Below are positions 22,182 to 32,681 of a DNA stretch of 64,000 nt, in pieces. The notes below the pieces were generated by a model that saw only the letters and a program-made list of their open reading frames with translations, was not told the DNA's origin and did not search any database. This DNA is from Scolanthus callimorphus. Its lineage: Eukaryota; Cnidaria; Anthozoa; Actiniaria; Edwardsiidae. Numbering within the stretch: the stretch's first letter is position 1; each line of letters opens with the position of its first letter. The stretch lies in the NCBI GenBank assembly GCA_033964015.1, contig CM066914.1, positions 15,579,637 through 15,643,636 on the forward strand. Reading direction: 5' to 3'. The position numbers and the translations under genes were made by a program.

Positions 22182-25100
22182 ATGTGGCAATTAGGACTTT
22201 GGGAGATGTTGGGGATATTTCTCATCACTTTGTATTTCATCCTCTCTCTCTTCCGTCGTCCAACAACAGAGGAACAGGAGCAAGAAAACTCCAGAAGTTC
22301 ACAGACTTCGCAAGTCGCCAAGTTATCAGATAAAGGGACTGATTTGAAAGGTGATAGTCAAAGAGTAATTTCAGACATTAAAGGAACAGAGAAAAAGGGT
22401 TTTGCAGCTGCTGGAATACATGAGAAGGCACGTACTAAACATGTTTTGCCTCTTTCGAATGCTGCAGACGTCGAATTCAACTCAAATGCAGCATTCAATG
22501 TAGAAAGTAATGAGAGTAATAACCGGGAATATGAATTTGATACAGTGCCTCATGATGACTCAGAGTCTAGTCGCCACGTTAATGTGGAATATTCAAGAGA
22601 TGGAAGTGCTGATTTTGATAACTCACAAAAATGTTTACAGCCGCCGAACTTGTCCGAAAGCTTGACGAAGCAAACGGAAGTTGAAGACGAAACAGTGACA
22701 GCTCAAACGATGACTACGTTAGAAAGCGCAGATGTTGTTGTTATACCTTCTGATGAGTTTGGAGAGGAAGAAAGACAATCTAGAAGCCAAGATGAGGGTA
22801 ATCTGTACCAACAACAACCGGATTTATCAGTGTCTGATAATTCTGTAATGGAATGTTCAGAGAATTCAAAGGGATTAGCAACAGAGTTCCAGAATGAAGA
22901 ACACGCGGCGCTTGTGATATCGAGTTTCGCCGAGAATTTAGTTAAAGATTCGACCTCCAAAGCTGCGAAAGCTGTTGAAGAGATACAAACTCACACTAAT
23001 GAATTTGCCAGTGTCCTCGTAAATGAAATAGTTGCATCGGCATTAGAGGACATTAAAGATTCTGAAATTAATCAGGAATCATCAGCTTTGTTATCACTGG
23101 AATCAACCCAGGATGAACAATTAGATAAGTTTGTTGATGAATTTGTTAATAGAGTCATAGACAATGCTGTCATAGATACAAATAAAATAGAATCTTTTGC
23201 AGAAGACTTGTCAGAAATTATTTTGACAGAATATACACAAGATGTGATAATTGAAGCAAGACAGAATTACGAAAGTAATCTGTTAAATTTGCATGACAAG
23301 TCCAATTCCCCCTGTGAGATTGCTGACAGTGAAGTCACAGACTTAGAAGTACAGAAAGGTTCTCACGCCTTGGGAGATTTTGTCTCTGCTGACAATGGAA
23401 GAGAAACTGAACGTGCAACTGAACACTCCTGCCAAGATTATGATAATGGGGCACTAGAGATAAATAAAGATGCTTTATCAGAAGTCACTGAACTGCAAAG
23501 TCCAACTGCAGTAAGCTCTGTTGGGGAGAAAAAACATGATCACGATATAACATCTAAAGACTCTGTTGTTTTCAAAGGCCAAGAAGACAGCCAAACTGAG
23601 GAGCTTGCTATACAAAAACTGGACAATGACAAAGTTAGTGGAAACTTGCTAGAAAACCATGACACCCCTAGCATCACTGTCACCTCAGATCAGCATTTCT
23701 CTGAAGTTCCAAGTGGCCATGATGAGACAGGTCCTCCAAGCCCTCAACATGAAGAAGTCAAATTAAGAAATAAAACTGTTGGTAGGGCTGGAGAACGAGG
23801 GCGTATCAGCTGGCGTGACAGCTTGATTATAGATTTGGAAGAAGATCCAGAGTTAGAAGACAGCGAATTGTCTGACCTTGGCTCACCAGAACCTGAAAAA
23901 ATTCCTGAGCTTCCCAGAAAAACAGAGGTGATAGATTATGACTCGGAAGAAAGTGATGAATTTGTTGATTCTGAGGAGGATGAAATTATAGATCATGATG
24001 CAGAGGCGAAGTTAGGTGCTGTAGGTGGGTCACATGTTGCTCCCAAGGACTTCAATAGGAATGCCCAACTGGATGATGATGATGAATATTCTGATGATGA
24101 CGATGACCTTGATGATGATTACGACTATGAGAATGATCACATCTTTGATCCACAGTTAACAGTGGATGGACTATGTGTAAGCAAACCCAAGGAAAAGGGG
24201 AGAATCAAATCAGGTATTTCTTGATGTTTGAATCTAATGATTTTGAAATGAGTTAACTAAATTCCTTTTATTGCATGATAATAAAAATGTACTAACACTT
24301 GTTGACACTAATATTCTACTGATCAGAGAGCAATGTCAGTGAGGCAAGTGGAAGGGGCCATTCTGGTAAATATATGGCTTATGATCTTTGACTAACTTGT
24401 AGGTCATCATATAACTGTCTACACTCCAGCCTCTAAGTTTGACCTGCTAACCCATCTTATAATCATTCACTGAAGTGTTTTGATGTGGATAGTACTTCTC
24501 CTACCTATCATGGGCACAAGGATTTTCCCTTGGGGGAGGGCATGATGTGAGGGACTGGTAGGAGCAAAATAAGGGCTGGTGTTAACTTTTGTATTACAAG
24601 CCAATTGCAACCAAATGAAATCATGGCTTTGTATTGGGTGTTTTCATCCTGATTTACATCTTGTTTTGCTAGTTGACTCCCACTATAACAGAGCTATTAT
24701 CCTGGACAATGGGTGTGGTGTGACCAAGGTAGGGTTTGCAGGTGACAGAGTGCCAAGAGTGATACAACCAGCAGTTGTTGGTTCACCCCAAAGATTCTCC
24801 ATGCATATTACAGAGGGTGCCAACCTGAAGGACTACAAGAAATATGGTGATGCTGCTATAGCTAAGGCTGGAGTAATGCATCTTGGTAAGTCACAGTTTC
24901 AATTGTGTAATAGGCAAAATTGGCTAACAGTGTTAACATCTTGTTGCCACCCAATTCAGATCAAGTGATGATTCCCTACATGGGCCAATATTACACCATG
25001 TTTTAATTCTGTTCAGTTGGTGCAAATGGAAGATACATATTATAACCTCTTCCATTGCTCTGACTTATCTTAACAGTCACAGCCAATCGTCTGACACTAT

Positions 25101-27798
25101 CATTTGTCTTTAGGTCACCCCATGAGTGCAGGAAAAGTAGAGGACTGGCCTGATGTTGTGGAATTATGGGAACATCTACTGTATAATGAGCTTGATATTG
25201 GTGAAGGGGATCATCCTATTATTGTGACTGAAATTGCACAAAATCACAAGAAAAATAGAGAGAAAATCACTGAGGTAAGCTTGGTTCAAAGAGCACATAA
25301 TATGGTGTACTTAATAATGGCCCATTTTTGTTTTTAACTGTAGCGAGCCATGAATAAATAGACTTTTTTGGGCCTGTATGTTTTACCTACTCCCAGGAAT
25401 GCTATACTTGCAGTGGGTTGAAATTACAACATTTATGAAGGAGAGGAAATGTTTTTTTCTCTCTCATCCTGACAAGTTGAAACCTATTAATTATCTGTGA
25501 GGCTATGAACTAAATGCATTCCATCAATTCATATTAATAATAAAAGTGATTCCAGAAAAAATTCCATACCTCCCCCATGGAAGAGATTTGGAAATTCCAG
25601 ATGTGTGTGTGTATGTGTGTGGGGGTCAAATGCCTTTTATTTTCCTAACAATAACCATTTATTTTACTGGAAATTCCAGGGGATTGGGGTCATATCACAA
25701 ACCCCTCCCATTAGAGGGGTATGGCTAATTTCTGGAATCACACATTGTTACCCTTCTCAGTCTTAGACTGAATAACAGGTACTTTACATGCTTTTTAGAT
25801 CCTATTTGAGCAGCTCAGTGTTCCTGCTATGTATCTTGCTGACCAGTTGGCCTTGTCACTCTACGCATCTGGAATGACCACTGGAGTGTCCTTATCATCA
25901 GGGTTTTCATGTTCGCAAGCTGCTGTTATCTACGAGGGCCACACACTGAACTATACTTTACAGACTCTAGACATTGGCGGACAGCAGTTGACAGAGAATT
26001 TGAAATTGCATTTAAGGGATGTCAGTGGGCATAATTTCACCTCATCTTCAGGCTGGCAAATAGTCAACTCAGTCAAGGAGAAAATGTGTTACCTTTCTAA
26101 AGGTAGTATGCTTTAATGGGCAGCAAAACAAGCATTGTTTTAGGGCCATTCTATTTTTAGCCACACACCCCAATGTGTAGTTTTTCCGAGGGGGGATAGC
26201 AAAATGGCCTTTTCCAAGGGGGCAAACCAAAAAAAGCAACAAAAAAGTCTCTTCCATGGGTTTTTTCAAGGGGTTGCAATAAAAAAATCCTTTTCTGTGG
26301 GTTTTTTCCGAGGGGTGCAATCCAAAAAAGGCTCTTCCCTAGGTATTTCCGATGGGGTAGAGCAATAATTTCTGAGGAGGTTACTAAAGAAAATGACCTC
26401 TTTCGAAGGGATGTGCGGCTAAAAAATGGAATGGCCCTTATTAGAGCGGTTTTCAGATGAGTGTCGAAAACGCATTACAAAGTTAAATACACTTAGCTAA
26501 TCAGAAGTGAAACAACAAGTGAATCAGGTGAATGAAGTAAGTTCAACTTGTGGAAAACAAGAGTCACTGTGTTATCCTTTGTATTCTGATTGGCTGACTT
26601 AACAAAGACCCAAGACCTCAACCAATAGGAACGTTTGCTGATGTCAAAGACCCAAGATGTCAACCAATATGAACGTTTCAAAAAACACAACTGAAAGCTG
26701 CTCTATAAGGCAAGCTCTCCATCTTGGACATAGGTATCCATCTTTGTTTGTTTCTTTCTTTCTTTTTATGTATTTATTTTATTTATTCGTTTGTTTACTT
26801 TTATCAATAAGTCATTGGTCAATAGTTGAGTAATTGGACTTCTTAGGTGTCCATCATTTGAGGTTTCTGTGATGTGAACATCATTGTCTGTCTAGAGAGA
26901 GTTAATTTGACATCTTATTTACAGATTACAAATCAGAACTTTATAAGTACAAGACAAACGCGGCAATGACCAAGCACTACCAGCTACCAGACGGCCAAGT
27001 AATCAGCATTGGACAAGAGTGTATATCCTCCATGGAGCCCCTATTTAGACCGGACTTAATGATGCTTGCTAACAACACAGTTGCTGCCCAGCCACCAATA
27101 CATGAGCTCATTAACAGGGCCATTAACAGGTTTGTAGACTTTGTAGTAAATAATACTAGTAATTCTGGTAGTGGTCTTGAAATATCTACAACTATCAAGT
27201 CAGAATTGCAATATTTACAGCACCACATAAAACTACAAAGTGTCACCACAGGATTTTCAACATCTGTTATCCTTCGTAGTGGCTGTCCTAAAATAGGTAA
27301 AGAGAGTTGCAATGCAGTTTGCAATATACAGTGGAACCCCGATTTTATGATCCTCAATTTTACGAAGCAATTTCGCTGCCCCCGTGGGGTATCGTAAAAT
27401 CGAGGTTTCACTGTAGGGGTACACAATGTAAAATACATCGTTTCATGTATACAAATATTAAGGAAATTTTTACCAGAAACCCAAGTGATTTGCAACTCAT
27501 TTTCAAACAACTCTCTCTCATTTCCAGATGCGATCCAGACATCCGGGATCAAGTGCGGCGACATGTGACTATATCTGGTGGTACAACTACTGCGCAAGGC
27601 TTCATGAGTAGGCTACAGACCGAACTCAAGAATGTGCAACCACGCCTGAAGAAGCTACGGGCTCCCGAGCATCGCAAGTTCTCGTCCTGGATCGGGGGCT
27701 CCATACTTGGCAGTCTTTCATCATTTGACAATCAGTACATCACTGTGGATGAGTATGCGGACTCAGGATGTAGAATTGTGCACAGGAAATGTTTTTAG
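22182..27798 (+). CDS. Membrane-anchored actin-like protein with long acidic linker
   Basis: Seven exons (22182-24213, 24327-24365, 24673-24885, 25114-25274, 25799-26102, 26925-27129, 27528-27798) join in phase to 3,225 nt, 1,074 residues. Residues about 9-24 (MLGIFLITLYFILSLF) are a membrane segment followed by RR, which predicts a cytoplasmic C-terminal side. Residues 25-690 are polar, acidic and probably disordered, ending in Asp/Glu runs; helices at about 244-355 resemble PKA-anchoring helices. The last 380 residues are an actin fold: ILDNGCGVTKVGFAGD, YNELDIGEGDHPI, VPAMYLADQLALSLYASG, YELPDGQVI-like YQLPDGQVISIG, ISGGTT, FSSWIGGSILGSLS and the actin C-terminus HRKCF. Phosphate-loop residues Asp154, Asp157 and His161 of actin are replaced. 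The link between the first exon and the actin exons rests on a 39-nt exon and compatible phases; two separate genes cannot be excluded. A polyadenylation signal lies at 28231. Confidence 0.7.
26143..26437. mobile_element. Miniature transposon with TTA duplication (Harbinger-like)
   Basis: Ends gggccattctatttttagcc and the complement ending ggccc at 26437 are flanked by TTA at 26140-26142 and 26438-26440. Three-base TTA/TAA duplications are typical of PIF/Harbinger. It sits in intron 5 of the actin-like gene. Confidence 0.75.
26444..26703. mobile_element. Miniature transposon with TA duplication (mariner-like)
   Basis: Ends gagcggttttcag and ctgaaagctgctc with TA on both sides (26442-26443, 26704-26705). 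It lies four bases from the neighbouring miniature element. A related sequence (gatgagtgtcgaaaa) recurs inverted near 63680. Confidence 0.65.
27329..27413. mobile_element. 85-bp pogo/Tigger-like foldback
   Basis: Ends cagtggaaccccgatttta and taaaatcgaggtttcactg with TA duplications at 27327-27328 and 27414-27415. The cagtggaacc end is typical of pogo/Tigger elements. Located in intron 6 of the actin-like gene. Confidence 0.8.
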
Positions 27799-28230
27799 GT
27801 AAGTGAGCAAGCAAGGCAGACAAGTCAGGAGCAGATAAGTTCGAGAAACTAACCATACCATGTCGGCTCCCTTGTAGGCTTATTTGGAAATCGCTGGAAT
27901 CCTGAAAACAGTTCAAATAATTCCACAGAAGAGCCGGCTATCAGACTAAACCAACCGGATATGATAGCTAAGCTGTCAGAGTTGCCGGTATGGGTGATGC
28001 AATGGCAACCGTCGTCCAAAACGATCGTTCCAAAATCAAATAAGATCGCACTATAAGCATCTGTAAAGCACTTTGCACAAATTGCCTTCTAGTGGCACAA
28101 AAGGTAATAGTGATTAATGTGAATCTGTAGTTTCATAGATTTTTAAATTAAGAAACAAAAATGACAATCACTGAAGCCAGAGAAACATACTTACTATCAG
28201 AATGGTGCCCAGATGCATGAGAACCGACAT

Positions 28231-28236
28231 AATAAA
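28231..28236 (+). terminator. Polyadenylation signal AATAAA
   Basis: Canonical aataaa about 430 bp after the stop codon of the actin-like gene. Confidence 0.5.
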
Positions 28237-28832
28237 ACGTTAACTTTCTGGCACTGGTATGCGAAATTGGAATTGCGCAAAAGGTACAGTATTGTAAATA
28301 TATTGGTTATGTGGATTAACATTAGAAAGATTGAAATCGAAATACGGTATCAAATATCAAATGTTTCGAAACAGCAGACCATTGAAACACAATGTTATTG
28401 CTGTAGAATTTTAGTTATGCTTCTAATGAAATAATTTTCTTTGTTCTTTTAATGCTGCGTGTTTTGTACGAGTTTTCGGTATTTTTAAAGTTATTTTTGA
28501 AGAAATGTCCAGAATGACAACTCATGTACAATTGCTAAATTCATATGTTAAAGATTTTGGGAAATGTAACATGGAGCGAAATATCGTCAAAATAAATAGT
28601 TTGTAAGCACATATAAGAATTGTAGGAAATGCTGTCGATACCTTTTCATCCATAAGTACACCCAAAAATGCTTTAACTACAATGTATAATATAGAATTAC
28701 AACAACGTAACGAAATTGAAGAATAAGTAATAAATGTTAGATAGAAAATCCGTTGTTGTATGTTTTTTTATTTCTCATTCACTTTTGAATTTCATTGAAA
28801 AATGTGATGTACGAAGACCCAACATGTTAACA

Positions 28833-31800
28833 TCAGCGCTTGATTTTCCATCGCCTTTTCTTGGACTTTCTCAGCTGTGAAATGGCGTCTTCTTCGTCAC
28901 TGTAGAGAAAACGGATAACATCACGTTAGAATAGCTGTAGCAACATCCGTGGTGGAGTCCTTAAATGATACCCAGCCTGGGTACAGATTCGCCACTGTTT
29001 CGTTAGCAGGGGTGCTTTCCATTTACAAAAAAAAATTGGTTTGAGTGTCCGGTAATTCCTGTGTTAAAATGGAACGGTTCAAATCGAAAAGTCACGTGAG
29101 TGCTCGACTGAGAATCGAGATAGGCCGGGATGGTTTCCATTTCCCACAAATTTTAGGTAATACCGGTTGGAAATCAAATGGAAAGCGTCTTTCCGGGGAA
29201 AAAAACCCGGGAATGATGTAAATGGAAAACGTTTTCCCGATATTTTCGAATAACCGGTTTCTTTGACAAGCTCAAAAGGTGTGTCCTAAATTTCCGAAAA
29301 TCTTTCCCGGGAATGGCGCTTTCCATTTGATTTCCCACCGGTTACCGAAAAATTGTGGTAAATGAAAAGCACCCAAGGCAGTAATACTGGATGAAATAAT
29401 GGATTTACATGGCTTTACTCAGAGGCAAACATGATGCAAACATATGACAAAGCTGAAGTAAAGCAAGTAAAGGCCGCATTTGCTCGTCCATATTTACTTG
29501 GGTTAGCAAATGCGGCCTTCACAGGCTTTGTAGGTCAAATATATATTTACACCATATTTGCATCATATTTGCTCCTGAGCGAAGCCATGTAATCCATTAT
29601 TTGATTAGGGACCAAAATTACATTCTATGTCGAAAACCTTAGCACCACTAAAGGCTGTCCAAAAGGAAATGCCGTCTGATGACCGTTTGTTTTAACCTTA
29701 GCAACGGGGTGTGTCGTCTGTCATTGCTTAGAAACAAGTTATGTCGCGGATGTAATTTTGTTTGACCTAAGCAACGGAGCTTGCTGTTCGATGTTTTACC
29801 GCATGACAAGGTCGGTTTGTTTTACCTTAGAAACGGACCTTGTCTTCTGATATACTTACCTTAGCAACAGGGCGTGTCGCCTGATGTATTCATGCTGATC
29901 GGCAAGATGTTTCGCGTTGTCGTCAAATATCAGGTTTGGGTTTGAAAGTGAGAGAGCAGGCCTACGCTGTCTGCGGAAAGCAATAAAAACACCATAAGAG
30001 AGGTGCGCATGCTTAACCATACTGTTTGCTGCTATGTGCGGTTGTTGCTATGTGCGGTTGTTGCTATATGGTGGGCTTCCTTCGGTGCGCACGCGCGTGA
30101 AAAAGGGCGGGATTTTATATTTTTGCTAAGCAAACGTCGATACACCGTTGGCTGTTAACAAAAATCGATATGGCCGACGCCCTTGCAGTTAACATATGGC
30201 GTTTTGTTACTGTAAATTTTGCACGCACCTCTCTTCCAGCTTGACTCTGATGAACTCGCTAGAATGGCGGCGTTCTGTTTCCTCGTTGTAAAGGCTGCTT
30301 CTCCGAAGGGGTCTCTTGGTCCCTCTTGGCGAGGTCAGGGACATCTTGGCAGGTACAGGCGAAGAGGCCGCTAGCACCTCGCGTGATACTAATTGTGTTG
30401 ACTCTGGCATGGGGATGGCAAACGATTCCATCTTTACTGGCCTGTACATGGACAAATGGTGTCCACATTTGAAGTTGGCATAAAAATTAGATTTCTTCTT
30501 TCTGTTGTAAAACTGTACTATACTAAGCAACTATACTAAGTACTATAGGCGAAGACGGTGAAGAGATGGCTACAGCTAAACGTCATTCTGAATTTGGGAT
30601 TTGGAGCTTTTTCTGTTTCGCCAGTGAAACCATCTAACATGTCTAAGCCAATTGGATCCTTGTCCTGTTTCACCGTCGCGACAAAAAACAGTTCTCTACA
30701 CTAGGCGAACCTTGGCAAGGACCTGATTGGCGCAGATGGCCTGACTATGTCGAGACTGGCAGAACAGAATCAAACGTTTAAAAATCCCCAACGCGAAACA
30801 ACGACGATTTTGATTGTAACTCGTGTGGCTGCCAAGTTCAACTCATTGGGCGGTTGCAAACAAAACCGTATCCCCAACTCGCAATGCACTCCGTTGAAGA
30901 CGTCTCTGAATACGATAGAGGGTCGGGAAGGTTAACCCTACCTTCCACTTGTGGGAATGTCTTGAAGAAAAGTACTTGAAAGGCGGGCGTCTCTCCCCGT
31001 CATCGATAAGTCCTCGCGCAGCTTGCACCTTCGCTTCCTGAGAAGAAGAGGAAAAGGAATAAAAATATTATGTTCCCATTGAAATTAAACATGATTATTG
31101 TTTTTTTCCAATGAGTAAATGCACAGGAGTAAATGAATCGAATTTTAGATTGATGTTGAATCCCGCGATAATCAGTTGCCATGGTTACAAATTATGTCCA
31201 ATCTATCAAAGGATCAATTCAATCTCACCTGCTATTCCATATCCTCAAAATAAATGCCAAAAGAACGATGATCAATCCTATACTCAGCACGATTGCTATG
31301 GTAACGGGCTTGGTGATCACTGGTGACGTCATCGTGGTGTCGTGCTTCATCTTGACTCCTAAAGCACTGACGTTGCCATGGAAATCAGGTGTTACTGTTG
31401 TTGACAGATTGAATGCTGGATACTGTGCTGATGTGATATTGTTATCGGCAACTTTAGTATTTATATCTGTCTGGCCATTTTGTGTTGGCTTCTTGGTTGG
31501 TTGTGTTGATGGTGGGTAGATTGTCGCAGTGGAGGAAGTTTTTAGTGCCGTATTAGCAATTGATGGATCTATTGCTTTGACAGAACTTGATTTGCTGTGC
31601 AGGACGTCTGATGGACTAGGCGTGAGAACTGCAAATGCAATGAGCAAAGTGACTTCAAATGAAAATTGACAGAAAGTGAACCCCGGCCTTTAGCCCTTTA
31701 GTGACTTATGAATCCGTTCCGAACTAGTACGAGCGCCTTCCAGAGGTAGCTATTAAGCCCACTGGCCCGCTTACACTGACCTACACTCGCTATGCGCGAT

Positions 31801-32681
31801 TAATGTTAAAAGGGTGGCCTACCACACGCCTTTCACCCTTCATGTGAATCATATGAATTGTTTCCCACATCAAACACATTTAACCAGTTTAACGAGGTTT
31901 ACTTCACCTTGATAAGAGTCTGTGATTCTCTCTGCTAAATATCCAGAACAATTTTTAGGTGCACCCGCCTGCACTGTTAACTGTAATGTCGCTGAGTTCA
32001 AGTCCCATCTTGGAACTCTGGGAGTCTTTTCTCAATATTTAGACATAAACCCACTTCAGAACTTCTTATGGTCGCGAGGCATAGTTCCAGTATGACTAGT
32101 ATGAGAGTTTGATTCTATTCATTCTCTACGTGCTTTCTCACACCTTAAGATGTACATAACAACACACAAATAAAACACTATGCTTTCTCACACCTACCTT
32201 TTCTTAAAAATTCATTTCTTAAAACCTCAGAATATATAGCTGAACTAAGTAAGCTTTTGTCGGTTGTGTTGGTCCTATTAGATAACGCTGTTCTTGTAGG
32301 AAGGGGAGGAGACATGGCTACTATGCGCGAAGCTCCGTTTAAATTTGGCAAAGTCATCTTTCGTTTCGTAGATTGCTCTCTCATCGGTGTACTTTGTAAT
32401 GTGGCTCCAGTACTAGACATGGGTTGCGTTGCAATTTTCCATGGTGTACTCTTGACCCGCGGTGTTTCTCTGACCTTGTATAGTAATGGAGTTGCCTCTG
32501 GGATGCTTGCCAAAGCCCTTGGGGTATCGTTAATTACCCGAGATAATGGTGAAAGCCGCGGTGATGGACTTGGTCTGGGCCCATGAAAATCATCGCTGGG
32601 TATTCTGTCGAGCTCGTTACCATAGATGTCAAAGTACTCTTGGGAAAATACTACAATGAAATAAACAGACATGGTGGCCAC
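28833..32681 (-). CDS. Orphan single-pass membrane protein (5' end uncertain)
   Basis: Five minus-strand exons join in phase: 32650-32198 (or from an ATG at 32681), 31628-31229, 31037-30942, 30501-30229, 28899-28833. No known family was recognised. About 270 Ser/Thr/Pro-rich residues carry several N-glycosylation sequons (NDT, NRT, NTT, NIT, NLS, NVS). They are followed by one membrane segment (VTIAIVLSIGLIIVLLAFIL) and the basic stop-transfer RIWNSRKRR. A cytoplasmic tail of about 145 residues follows, with SPRGTKRPLRRSS and the C-terminus KKRRWKIKR. All sequons lie before the membrane segment, which supports a type I receptor-like topology. A signal peptide is expected; MATMSVYFIVVFSQ encoded from 32681 is only weakly suitable, and the acceptor at 32651 suggests an upstream first exon that was not found. 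It is convergent with the actin-like gene. Confidence 0.6.
29010..29374. mobile_element. Foldback transposon (gggtgcttt ends)
   Basis: The left end gggtgctttccatttac and right end gtaaatgaaaagcaccc are inverted repeats, with longer imperfect matches inside (accggttggaaatcaaatgg and its complement). Lies in the last intron of the orphan membrane gene. Confidence 0.7.
29394..29602. repeat. Foldback with aaataatgga ends
   Basis: Outer arms aaataatggatttacatggc and complement ending at 29602 enclose inner arms aaggccgcatttgct and agcaaatgcggcctt. The whole 209-bp unit folds on itself. Confidence 0.7.
29686..29880 (+). repeat. Four diverged repeats with an X-box-like core
   Basis: Units of about 35-70 bp share ttaaccttagcaacgg, ttgacctaagcaacgg, tttaccttagaaacgg and cttaccttagcaacag, each followed by a tgtc or tgct-type tail. 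The core resembles the RFX X-box half-sites. Confidence 0.6.

Noticed and set aside
24579..27798. Processed actin pseudogene
   Set aside because: The actin part is split by several phase-consistent introns and has no stops, so it is not a retrocopy.
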